Shown here: in pieces, positions 33,017 through 42,346 of the stretch
Layout: every line of letters starts with the position of its first letter
Position numbering within the stretch: position 1 is the stretch's first letter
NCBI GenBank assembly: GCA_963834825.1
Contig: CAWICZ010000008.1
Coordinates: forward strand, 1-64,000
Reading direction: 5' to 3'
Length of the DNA stretch: 64,000 nucleotides
Source of the DNA: JACDAN01 sp963834825
Lineage (GTDB): Bacteria; Actinomycetota; Thermoleophilia; Gaiellales; Gaiellaceae
Position numbers and translations under genes: made by a program
Notes under the pieces: generated by a model
What the model saw: the letters and a program-made list of their open reading frames with translations, nothing else
Databases searched by the model: none
What the model was told of the DNA's origin: nothing

Positions 33017-33913
33017 ATGAGCCTCGAGGTCCGTGTAGCCGAGAGCGACGCGGACCTGGAGGCGTTCATCCGCATCCGCCGCGCGCTGTTCCCTAACGAG
33101 TCGGGCGGGACGGTCGAGCTCATGCGGGCCGACCTCGCGACGAACGCAGACCGACGCTTCTATGTCGCGGAGCTCGACGGCGAGATCGTCGGCAGCGGCC
33201 TGGTCAGCCTCTCCGATCTCGGCGACCGCTTCAGCCTCAAGGTGCGCGTGCTCCCGCACGCTCGCCGCCGCGGCGTGGGAACCGCGCTGCTGCGGGAGCT
33301 CGTCACCCACGCGACCGGCGACAGGATCAGCACCCACGTCGAGGAGGAGGCATCGCTGCCGTTCGCGGAACGCTTCGGGTTCCGCGAGACGGATCGCCAG
33401 GTCGAGCAGGTGAAGTGGCTCGGCGACGAGCCGGTGCCGCTTCCGCTTCCGGAGGGCGTCGAAGCGATCGCGGTCGCCGACCGACCGTCGCTCCTCAGGG
33501 AGGCGTATCAGCTCGCCTCGGAGGGCTTCCACGACATGGCGCTCGAGCGGCCCGCCGAGGTCTCGCTGGACAACTGGCTGCGCGACAACGAAGCGCTGCT
33601 TCCCGGCGGCTCGTTCGCCGCCCTCGCTAACGGCGAGATCGTGGGGTTCTCCGGGCTCGTCGACCACGACAACCCCGGGGTCGCCGAGGACGGGCTGACG
33701 GTCGTCCGGCGAGACTGGCGCCGCCGCGGGCTGGCGACGACGCTCAAGCGGATCGAGCTCGCCTGGGCCGCGCAGAACGGCTTCCGTGAAGTCGTCACCT
33801 GGACGCAGCGCGGCAATGAAGGCATGCGGCGCATCAACGAGCTGCTCGGTTACGAGTACCGCGACATCTCGATCACGATGGTCGCCCCGCTCCCGCTCAG
33901 CGGCCTCGAATGA
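33017..33913 (+). CDS. Tandem-domain GNAT N-acetyltransferase
   Basis: A 298-residue protein with two GNAT domains. The first has LKVRVLPHARRRGVGTALLR (acetyl-CoA loop), the second GLTVVRRDWRRRGLATTLKR, followed by NEGMRRINELLGYEYR. Such two-domain forms include mycothiol-synthase-like and other antibiotic-type acetyltransferases; the acceptor is unknown. ATG 33017 is the start. The stop overlaps ATG of the MFS fragment (ATGA), so the intact ancestor probably formed an operon with that transporter. Confidence 0.86.
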   Translation: MSLEVRVAESDADLEAFIRIRRALFPNESGGTVELMRADLATNADRRFYVAELDGEIVGSGLVSLSDLGDRFSLKVRVLPHARRRGVGTALLRELVTHATGDRISTHVEEEASLPFAERFGFRETDRQVEQVKWLGDEPVPLPLPEGVEAIAVADRPSLLREAYQLASEGFHDMALERPAEVSLDNWLRDNEALLPGGSFAALANGEIVGFSGLVDHDNPGVAEDGLTVVRRDWRRRGLATTLKRIELAWAAQNGFREVVTWTQRGNEGMRRINELLGYEYRDISITMVAPLPLSGLE

Positions 33914-34185
33914 GGCGCGTGCCGGCGACGACGGCGTTCTGCGCGCTCGAGATCGGCCTCACGCTCCCTGCCTGGGCCGTCGCCGCGGTCTTCCTCGTAC
34001 GCGAGCTCGAGCTCAGCCCGTTGCAGCAGATCCTCGTCGGAACGGTCAGGGAGGCGGCGATCTTCCGCTTCGAGGTCCCCACCGGCGCGTGTGCAGATGT
34101 CTACGGCCGGCGCAGGTCGATCGCGCTCAGCTGGCTCCCTTCGAACCCGAGTGCGACTGCCTTGGAGATGGCCCGCAAGATCTGA
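33910..34185 (+). pseudogene. Truncated MFS transporter (N-terminal fragment)
   Basis: A 91-residue fragment with the first segments of a major facilitator: PATTAFCALEIGLTLPAWAV, VAAVFLVRELELSPLQQILV and the MFS loop motif FEVPTGACADVYGRRRSIAL. It ends after about two membrane helices, at the left edge of a dispersed-repeat copy (34182), where the stop TGA is part of module 2. No downstream remnant of the transporter is visible. It is therefore a gene cut short at the repeat. Confidence 0.75.
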
Positions 34186-34270
34186 GTAGCGTGGATCAAG
34201 AGGGCATAACGCCGCTTTCGGGATCGCCCGCAACTCGTTCCGGCGAGAGCACGCTCGCCCAGGCGACCAT
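34182..34270 (+). repeat. Dispersed repeat, module 2 plus reversed module 1
   Basis: CTGAGTAGCGTGGATCAAGA then GGGCATAACGCCG at 34182, followed by AGAGCACGCTCGCCCAGGCG (about 34246), the reverse-complement form of module 1. It supplies the stop codon that ends the MFS fragment. Here module 2 precedes a reversed module 1, unlike the copies at 32713 and 35217, so the parts can rearrange. Confidence 0.65.
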
Positions 34271-34364
34271 CAACGGTCTCGCCGCGGCGAGGTGGTCGAT
34301 CCTTGCCGACGCGCTCGGTAGGCAGTCGCTTGCTTATTCCCACAACCCGAAGGAGGACGGCCGA

Positions 34365-34715
34365 ATGAGCGGTTACGCGGTGGCCCAGATAGACGAGATC
34401 GTCGAGATCAGCGACGGCCGCTGTCCTTGCTCGGCCCCGTCCGGTTCCACTGTCGGTATCCCGTCGCTCTCGTCGTCAATGCGTGTACAGCTCATCAGGC
34501 GGGCGATCGGCTCGTCAACGCGCACGACGATTCCCTGGGGCATGAATTGCCGGAGGAGCTGTACCTCGTACAGTGACGGGCCGTCGTCGTTCGAACTCGA
34601 CGCCGATCGGGTGGACGCACCCGCGGGCAGACTCGTCATCGTTCGTCCCTCCGTTAAGCGGACAGCGCTCGCTGAGGAGTCGAGAACGACGCTCGTCGCG
34701 CTCGGCGGGCTCAGG
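34365..34715 (+). pseudogene. Decayed cupin gene
   Basis: A degraded relative of the cupin at 4138. ATG 34365 has AAGGAGG upstream and begins MSGYAVAQIDEIVEISDGRC. The cupin then continues in another frame (VNACTAHQAGDRLVNAHDDS, ELPEELYLV) before a stop, and returns to the first frame for FELDADRVDAPAGRLVIVRP and VKRTALAEESRTTLVALGG. At least two frame changes and a stop mark it as a true pseudogene. It is flanked by repeats (34182, 34715). Confidence 0.75.
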
Positions 34716-34742
34716 GGTCATTCGTGGACACTGGCCCAGGGC
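34715..34742 (-). repeat. Dispersed repeat, module 1
   Basis: Reverse-orientation copy; on the plus strand GGGGTCATTCGTGGACACTG then GCCCAGGG. It lies between the decayed cupin and the GFA gene, 26 bp before the GFA start. Confidence 0.65.
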
Positions 34743-34768
34743 CGCAGTCTTGCGTAGCCTCCACGCGC

Positions 34769-35308
34769 ATGGAGGCAAGAGTTCGCACCGGCGGATGTCT
34801 CTGCGGGGCGGTCCGCTACAGCGTTCGCGGTGACCCTGTGCACGTCCGGCGTTGCCACTGCGCGGATTGCAGAAAGGAGTCTGGCAGTGCGTTCAGTGTG
34901 TACGCGCACTGGCCTGTCGAGGCGTTTGAGATAAGCGGCGAGATCTCAAGCTATGACGGTCGCGGCTTCTGCCCCCGCTGTGGGTCTCGGCTGCTTGACA
35001 CAGCCGACCCCGACGACACGTTCATCGAGATTCGGATCGGAAGTCTGGACGAGGCGCCCTTCGAGCTGAAGCCCGAAGACGAGATCTGGGTGAAACGGCG
35101 CGAGAGTTGGATACCGCCGGTCGAGGGCGCAGCGCAGCACGACGAGGGCGCAGCGCAGCACGACGAATTAGCAGCCGACTTGCTCGGCGCCGCAGTGCCG
35201 TGGCGGTATCAATCTCAGGGGACATTCCCGAACACGGGCCCAGGCGAGCCCGATCACCTGAGTAGCGTGTCAGGCCAGAACGCCGGCTTCGAGCGGCAGC
35301 TGAATTGA
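34769..35308 (+). CDS. GFA-family (formaldehyde-activating enzyme-like) zinc protein
   Basis: A 179-residue GFA-type protein. Zinc ligands appear as GGCLCGAVRY (Cys10, Cys12), CHCADC (Cys29, 31, 34) and FCPRCG (Cys68, 71). The family adds glutathione to formaldehyde or has related metal roles; actinobacterial members rarely use glutathione, so the reaction is open. The core ends near residue 110 (VKRRESWIPP). The tail holds a 21-bp tandem repeat (EGAAQHD twice) and then translated dispersed repeat (GTFPNTGPGEPDHLSSVSGQ), so the original C-terminus was replaced or extended. ATG 34769 is the start. Confidence 0.85.
   Translation: MEARVRTGGCLCGAVRYSVRGDPVHVRRCHCADCRKESGSAFSVYAHWPVEAFEISGEISSYDGRGFCPRCGSRLLDTADPDDTFIEIRIGSLDEAPFELKPEDEIWVKRRESWIPPVEGAAQHDEGAAQHDELAADLLGAAVPWRYQSQGTFPNTGPGEPDHLSSVSGQNAGFERQLN
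35217..35293 (-). repeat. Dispersed repeat, composite, inside a coding end
   Basis: GGGGACATTCCCGAACACGG then GCCCAGGCGAG, followed by ACCTGAGTAGCGTGTCAGGC then CAGAACGCCGG. Module 1 is reversed here while module 2 is forward. The copy lies within the 3' end of the GFA gene and encodes its last ~30 residues. Confidence 0.7.
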
Positions 35309-35315
35309 CGGCGAC

Positions 35316-35681
35316 CTAGGGCTGCTCGAAGACACCGAGGACGTTTCCGTCAGGATCACGAAACGTCGCGAACGCCTCGCCCTCGCCCTGCGGAATGAGA
35401 GGTTTCACGACGGCGCCGCCCGCCTCGACGATCCTCTCGAGCGACTGCTCGACACTGTCGACCATCACGTAGACCAAGAGACCGGGCTCCGACAACGGCG
35501 GGCGGCCGGTGATCCAGGTGCCGCTCACCTCGCCTACGCCGTCGTCGAACGCGATCTCGCCATCGCCTCGTCGTCTGAGGTTCCAGCCGAAGACGGCTTC
35601 GTAGAAGCCGGCGGAGCGATCCACGTTGGTGGCGGGGATCTCGACGTAGGCGATCTTGCCCGGTGCCAGTGTGGGAGGCAT
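35316..35681 (-). CDS. VOC-family protein
   Basis: A 121-residue VOC protein: IAYVEIPATNVDRSAGFYEA, VFGWNLRRR, LLVYVMVDSVEQSLERIVEA and AFATFRDPDGNVLGVFEQ. This subgroup is often annotated as glyoxalase-like or antibiotic-resistance-like. ATG 35681 has no strong ribosome-binding site. It converges with the GFA gene. Confidence 0.87.
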   Translation of the reverse strand: MPPTLAPGKIAYVEIPATNVDRSAGFYEAVFGWNLRRRGDGEIAFDDGVGEVSGTWITGRPPLSEPGLLVYVMVDSVEQSLERIVEAGGAVVKPLIPQGEGEAFATFRDPDGNVLGVFEQP

Positions 35682-35746
35682 CGCCCGCGTTCTATCAGGC
35701 GTCGTTCCGTCGAAATGACCGGACCGAGCACACGTACAGTGGTCTC

Positions 35747-35911
35747 ATGGAACCCGACCCGAAACCAGGCCTCTTCACTCGCCTCTTGCAGTTCCTCGGG
35801 CTGCGCAGGCAGCCACCGGACATCGGCGTGCGTGAGCCGCGGCGCCCAAAGCCGTCGGCCTCTGGCGGAGCAGTTACGCTCGAGCTTCCCGAGACCGACG
35901 AGCGCGAATAG
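35747..35911 (+). CDS. Small proline- and arginine-rich protein, hypothetical
   Basis: A 54-residue ORF, MEPDPKPGLFTRLLQFLGLR at the start and GGAVTLELPETDERE at the end, with an amphipathic segment and a charged tail. It looks coding by composition but no family is recognised. The open frame extends 28 codons upstream without a better start. It lies between the VOC gene and the sigma factor gene. Confidence 0.4.
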   Translation: MEPDPKPGLFTRLLQFLGLRRQPPDIGVREPRRPKPSASGGAVTLELPETDERE

Positions 35912-35957
35912 CAGATCTACCGCGCGCCGCGGTCGGCGGCACTACTCCCGGCAGACG

Positions 35958-37031
35958 CTAGTTCGCGGAAACCGCGGCCAGGTCGCGAAGCGCAGCCAGC
36001 CTGGCCAGCGCCTGCGCCTCGAGCTGCCTGACCCGCTCGCGGGTCAGGTCGAGCTCGTGGCCGATCGCCTCGAGCGTCCACGGCTCGCCTTCGAAACCAA
36101 AGCGGAGCTCGAGGATGCGTCGCTCCCGCTCGGGAAGGGCGTCAAGCGCGCGCCGCACGCCCTGCTTTCGCAGTGACTCTTCGGCCTCGTCGAACGGATC
36201 GGCCGCCTCGCGGTCGGCGAAGAGGTCACCCAGCTCACCCTCGTCGTCCGCGCCGACCGTCTGGTTCAGCGAGACCGACGCGTGGGCGGCGCCGAGCGCC
36301 TCGTCGACGTGCTGCATCGGCAGCCCTGTCGCCTCGGCGAGCTCGTCCTTCGTCGCTTCGCGGCCGAGCTCGACCTCGAGCCGGCGCGCGGCCCGCGACA
36401 GCTTCTGCTGACGCTCGACGACGTGCACGGGCACGCGGATCGTCCGCGCGTGGTTGGCGACGGCGCGCTGCACCGACTGGCGGATCCACCAGGTCGCGTA
36501 GGTGGAGAACTTGAACCCTCGCCGCCAGTCGAACTTCTCGACGGCGCGATTGAGTCCGAGCGTGCCCTCCTGGATCAAGTCGAGGAACGGGACTCCGAGG
36601 CCCCGGTAGCCCTTCGCGATCGAGACGACGAGCCGGAGGTTGGACTCGATCATCTCGCGCTTCGCGATGAGGTCGCCGCGCTCGATGCGCTTGGCGAGCG
36701 CCACCTCCTCGGCTGCTGTCAGCAGCTTGTGGCGGCCGACGTCGGCCAGGAAAAGCTGGAGGCTGTCGGCCGAGCCAACGATCGCCTCGGGGTCGGGCTG
36801 CTTCTTCTCGGCCGCCGCCGCCTTCTCGCTTTCCGCCTTCGCCTCGCGGACCTCGAGCCCAATCGCCTCCAGCTCGCGCGTGAGCTGCTCGATCTCCTCC
36901 TCGCCGAGATCGTGCTCGACGGCGAACGCCTCGAGCTCGACCGGCTCGATATGACCGCGCTCCTCACCCTGCTCGATGAACGGGCGAGCCTGTTCGCTCT
37001 CCAAAAGCTCCTGAAGCTGATGCGGTGTCAA
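35958..37031 (-). CDS. Sigma-70 family RNA polymerase sigma factor (RpoD/SigA-like)
   Basis: A 357-residue group 1/2 sigma factor. Residues ~1-60 resemble region 1.1 (ELLESEQARPFIEQGEERGH), region 1.2 is ADSLQLFLADVGRHKLLTAA, region 2 holds IESNLRLVVSIAKGYRGLGV, LIQEGTLGLNRAVEKFD and GFKFSTYATWWIRQSVQRAV, region 3 is EATKDELAEATGLP, and region 4 ends with EAIGHELDLTRERVRQLEAQ. The promoter-contacting residues of regions 2.4 and 4.2 look canonical. TTG 37031 is preceded by AGAGGAAG. It may be the primary sigma or a primary-like paralogue; length is at the short end for Actinomycetota. Confidence 0.93.
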   Translation of the reverse strand: MTPHQLQELLESEQARPFIEQGEERGHIEPVELEAFAVEHDLGEEEIEQLTRELEAIGLEVREAKAESEKAAAAEKKQPDPEAIVGSADSLQLFLADVGRHKLLTAAEEVALAKRIERGDLIAKREMIESNLRLVVSIAKGYRGLGVPFLDLIQEGTLGLNRAVEKFDWRRGFKFSTYATWWIRQSVQRAVANHARTIRVPVHVVERQQKLSRAARRLEVELGREATKDELAEATGLPMQHVDEALGAAHASVSLNQTVGADDEGELGDLFADREAADPFDEAEESLRKQGVRRALDALPERERRILELRFGFEGEPWTLEAIGHELDLTRERVRQLEAQALARLAALRDLAAVSAN

Positions 37032-37164
37032 AGTGGCTTCCTCTGCGTCCTTTCAGCTACTACGGCGCCAACCTACTAACTGTAAGAGGCGGTTCGGACC
37101 TCTCTTCGCATTGTGCGTTGCCGTTCCTCGTTTTTCCAGGCGTAACCGACCCTCGCTTTGGGGT

Positions 37165-37193
37165 TTGGTAGGAGAAACGTGCCGTTTTCTCAA
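37165..37193 (-). promoter_or_regulatory. Candidate sigma-gene promoter with palindrome
   Basis: On the minus strand TTGAGA (37188-37193) and TACCAA (37165-37170) are 17 bp apart, giving a plausible promoter about 127 nt upstream of the sigma start. The spacer coincides with a near-palindrome GAGAAACG-TGC-CGTTTTCTC (37172-37191), a candidate operator for feedback or stress control. Confidence 0.4.
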
Positions 37194-37274
37194 CCTATTC
37201 CGCTGGACGCAGGGTCCAGGAAACCCCCACCAACTATTACGCACTCGAGGCCGAAAGGTTTGTTACGGCCCTGT

Positions 37275-39482
<2,208 letters not shown>

Positions 39483-39545
39483 AACGCCGGAGGGTAGCGA
39501 AGCCTCCCCGCCAGGCAGTCTTCCGGCCAGTGATACTGCCCGCCC

Positions 39546-40157
39546 GTGGGCTCGCGCATGTACCACTTGATCGGGGCCCTGACGGCTGGGCCAATCAGCA
39601 GGTTGTTTCGTTTCAGGAGCAAGGGTGAGGAGAACCTTCCACGCGAAGGCGGGTTCGTCCTCTCCGCCAATCACATGTCCAATCTCGACCCGTGGCCACT
39701 GGGAATTCCGCTCTTACCCGACCGTCAGCTGCGCTTCATGGCGAAGGCTGAGCTGTACAAACCCCCGCTGAACTGGATCCTGGACGGAGCCGGAGCGTTC
39801 CCGATCCGGCGCGGAACTGGCGACGAGGGGGCGATGCAGCGCGCGGTCGAGCTCGCGCAGGCCGGCGAGGTGATCGCGATCTTTCCGGAGGGCACGCGGC
39901 GCAACAAGGGCAACAAGAAGCGCAAGCCGCGCCCTCGGAGCGGGGCGGCGCGCGTGGCCCTCGCCGCGGGCGTTCCGCTCGTCCCCGCCGCGATCGGCGG
40001 CACCGAGAGCCTGATGAAGCTCGGCCCGATCCGGATTGCCTACGGCCCGCCGGTGCAGCTCGAGGACCTGAAGGACATGGACATCCGTCGGGCCTCGAGG
40101 ATCGCCACCGAGCGGCTGATGGAAGCCATCTACGGGCTCGAGGAGACCCTTGAGTAG
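39546..40157 (+). CDS. plsC: 1-acyl-glycerol-3-phosphate acyltransferase (PlsC-like)
   Basis: A 203-residue PlsC-family acyltransferase of phospholipid synthesis. Motif I is SANHMSNLDPWP (H-x4-D), motif II GAFPIRRG, motif III IFPEGTRR and motif IV VPLVPAAIGG. It is peripheral or membrane-bound and transfers an acyl chain to lysophosphatidic acid or a related acceptor. GTG 39546 is the start. It overlaps the 5'-3' exonuclease gene by 8 bp, so it begins a compact run of four genes. Confidence 0.9.
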   Translation: MGSRMYHLIGALTAGPISRLFRFRSKGEENLPREGGFVLSANHMSNLDPWPLGIPLLPDRQLRFMAKAELYKPPLNWILDGAGAFPIRRGTGDEGAMQRAVELAQAGEVIAIFPEGTRRNKGNKKRKPRPRSGAARVALAAGVPLVPAAIGGTESLMKLGPIRIAYGPPVQLEDLKDMDIRRASRIATERLMEAIYGLEETLE

Positions 40158-40974
40158 GCCGCTCCTCGTCATCGACGGCGACTCGCTCGCGCACCGCGCC
40201 TACCACGCACTGCCGAAGTCGATCAACAAGAATGCCGTCGTCGGCTTCACGAACATGCTGATCCGGCTCTGGGAGATGGAGGAGCCACGGACCGTGTTCG
40301 TCGGCTGGGACACGCTGACCGTGCCGACCTACCGGCACGAAGCCTTCGAGGCGTACCAGTCGGGACGGCACTTCGACGACTCGTTGCTCGAGCAGCTCGA
40401 CCTGCTGCCGGAGCTCGTCGCGGCTCTCGGCTTTGCCGCAGCGAAGGCGCCAGGCTACGAGGCGGACGACTTCGTCGCGGCCGCGGTGAAATCCGAGGAG
40501 AAGCGTCGGGGCACCGCGGTCGTCGTCACCTCCGACCGCGACCTCTTCCAGCTGGCCAGTAAGCGCACCGTGATCGTCACGCCGATCCGTGGAGTGTCGG
40601 AGCTCGCGCGGATCGGGCCCGAAGAGGTGCGCGAGCGCTACGGCGTCGAGCCTGAGCAGGTCCCTGACTTCATCGCGCTGCGCGGCGACCCCTCCGACCG
40701 TCTACCCGGCGCGAAGGGTGTCGGGCCGAAGACGGCAGCGTCGACTCTCAAGCAGTACGGAACGCTCGAGGCGGCGCTCGAGGCGGGCCGCTTCCCCCAG
40801 CAACGGGAGGAGTTGGAGCTCTACCGGCGAATAGCCACGCTGGACGCCTCCGCCCCCCTCCCTCCCCTCGAAGATCAGTCCCCAACCTGGGCGGAGGCGT
40901 CTTCTCTCGTCCGCAGCTGGGGCTTGAACCAGCTCGCCGAGCGCCTCGCTGCCCGTGCTGCTGGTCCGGCATAG
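40150..40974 (+). CDS. Stand-alone 5'-3' exonuclease (flap-endonuclease-like)
   Basis: A 274-residue FEN-type nuclease equivalent to the N-terminal domain of DNA polymerase I. LLVIDGDSLAHRAYHALP, PGYEADDFVAAAVK and VTSDRDLFQLA carry acidic metal ligands; RGDPSDRLPGAKGVGPKTAA is the helix-3-turn-helix DNA-binding part. No polymerase domain follows, so it is a separate enzyme for primer removal or repair. TTG 40150 overlaps the plsC stop. Confidence 0.9.
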   Translation: MSRPLLVIDGDSLAHRAYHALPKSINKNAVVGFTNMLIRLWEMEEPRTVFVGWDTLTVPTYRHEAFEAYQSGRHFDDSLLEQLDLLPELVAALGFAAAKAPGYEADDFVAAAVKSEEKRRGTAVVVTSDRDLFQLASKRTVIVTPIRGVSELARIGPEEVRERYGVEPEQVPDFIALRGDPSDRLPGAKGVGPKTAASTLKQYGTLEAALEAGRFPQQREELELYRRIATLDASAPLPPLEDQSPTWAEASSLVRSWGLNQLAERLAARAAGPA

Positions 40975-41452
40975 CGTCCCGGAGCTCGATCCGGCCGTGC
41001 CGGCGGAGGAGTGGCGGCTGGGCGACGAGGGCCGGCGGCGCTGCGGGCCACTCGCGGAGCGGCTGCGCGCGCACGAGCCGACGGGGATCGTCTCGAGCAC
41101 CGAGCCGAAGGCGCGCGAGACGGCTGAGCTCGTCGCCGGCGAGCTCGGCCTCGAGGTGCGGGAGTCCGCGGCGCTCCGCGAGACGGCGCGCCAGACGGTG
41201 CCCTGGCTGGACGCGGAGGAGCTCCGGCGTTCGCTGCAAGTGCTCTTCGACCGGCCGGGCGAGATCGTCTTCGGCGAGGAGAGCGCGTCGCAGGCGCTGG
41301 CGCGGTTCTCGGCGGCCCTGCAAGGGCTCGACGAGCGCACCGTCGTCGTCTCGCATGGGACGGTGATCAGCCTCTACGCGGCCGCCCGGACCGGGCGCGA
41401 CGCGTTCGAGCTCTGGAGCAGTCTCGAGCTGCCCGACCTGGTGGTCGTCTGA
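40955..41452 (+). CDS. Histidine phosphatase family protein
   Basis: A 165-residue histidine phosphatase (phosphoglycerate-mutase-like). LLVRHSVPELDP carries the catalytic RH motif, IVSSTEPKARETAELV the Arg/Glu residues, and VVVSHGTVISLYAA the second His. In standard members the motif is RHG; here it is RHS, as in some phosphatases of unknown substrate. GTG 40955 lies within the exonuclease gene's last 20 bp, and the stop overlaps the next start by one base. Confidence 0.87.
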   Translation: MLLVRHSVPELDPAVPAEEWRLGDEGRRRCGPLAERLRAHEPTGIVSSTEPKARETAELVAGELGLEVRESAALRETARQTVPWLDAEELRRSLQVLFDRPGEIVFGEESASQALARFSAALQGLDERTVVVSHGTVISLYAAARTGRDAFELWSSLELPDLVVV

Positions 41453-42294
41453 TGGAGGTGATCAGCCACGCCGACATGACGCGACTCCATCCGACCGGCG
41501 ATCACCCCGAGCAGCCCGGTCGGCTGGTGGTGCTCCAGGACTCCTTCGAGTGGCGGGATGGGCCACCGGCGACGGCCGAGGATGTCGAGCGCTGCCACAG
41601 CCCGGGGCTCGTCGAGATGATCCGGTCGATCGAACGGCCGACGATGCTCACGCTCGACACCGTTGCGTCGGAAACGAGCTATGAGGCGGCGCTGCTCGCG
41701 GCGGGTGCGGCGATCGAGGCGGCGCGGGTGGGCGGCTTCGCCTTCGTCCGTCCTCCGGGCCACCACGCGACTCCGCAGGAGCCGATGGGCTTTTGCCTCT
41801 TCAACAACATCGCGATCGCCGCGCGCGCCGTCCAGGCGGAGCTCGGCGTCGAGCGGGTCGCGATCGTCGATTGGGACGTCCATCATGGGAACGGGACGCA
41901 GGACGTCTTTCTCGACGACCGCAGCGTCTTCTTCGCCTCGCTCCATCAGTGGCCGCTCTACCCCGGGACTGGCGGGCCGGGCGAGCAAGGCGAGACGCTG
42001 CTCAACGTCCCGCTCCCTGCCGGTTCTACGGATGAGGACTACCTGCGGATGTTCGACGATCTCATCACGCCGGCGGTGACCGCCTTCGGGCCCGACCTGG
42101 TGCTGGTCTCGGCCGGCTTCGACGCGCACGAGGAGGACCCGCTCGCCGGAATGCTCGTGACGGAGGAGGGGTTCCGCGAGCTCGCCCGCCGCTCGGCGGC
42201 GTTGGCGCCCCGGTTCGCCGCAGTCCTCGAGGGCGGCTACAACCTCGAGACGCTGCCCACGCTCGTGGCCGCGGCGCTGGACGGATTCTCCTAG
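41452..42294 (+). CDS. Histone-deacetylase-like amidohydrolase (AcuC/APAH family)
   Basis: A 280-residue zinc amidohydrolase of the HDAC superfamily. It shows FVRPPGHHATPQEPMGFCLF, NNIAIAARAVQ, IVDWDVHHGNGTQDVFLDD, VSAGFDAHEEDPL and VLEGGYN: the charge-relay His pair and the Asp/His/Asp zinc site are all present. It probably deacetylates small molecules, polyamines or proteins. ATG 41452 overlaps the phosphatase stop. It is the last gene of the plsC run. Confidence 0.92.
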   Translation: MEVISHADMTRLHPTGDHPEQPGRLVVLQDSFEWRDGPPATAEDVERCHSPGLVEMIRSIERPTMLTLDTVASETSYEAALLAAGAAIEAARVGGFAFVRPPGHHATPQEPMGFCLFNNIAIAARAVQAELGVERVAIVDWDVHHGNGTQDVFLDDRSVFFASLHQWPLYPGTGGPGEQGETLLNVPLPAGSTDEDYLRMFDDLITPAVTAFGPDLVLVSAGFDAHEEDPLAGMLVTEEGFRELARRSAALAPRFAAVLEGGYNLETLPTLVAAALDGFS

Positions 42295-42346
42295 GCACGG
42301 AGAGCTCTCATTCACTTCTCATGTTTTTCCTGCCACCATTTGTCTG

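Noticed and set aside
34373..34639. 88-residue minus-strand open frame
   Set aside because: It is antisense to the decayed cupin; the composition is low-complexity Ser-rich and not protein-like.
28389..35293. Classical integron with attC sites
   Set aside because: No integrase gene and no GTTRRRY / RYYYAAC box pair in the repeats; the repeats also occur in both orientations.
28389..35293. CRISPR array
   Set aside because: Repeat spacing is 400-1500 bp with coding genes between copies, not regular short spacers.
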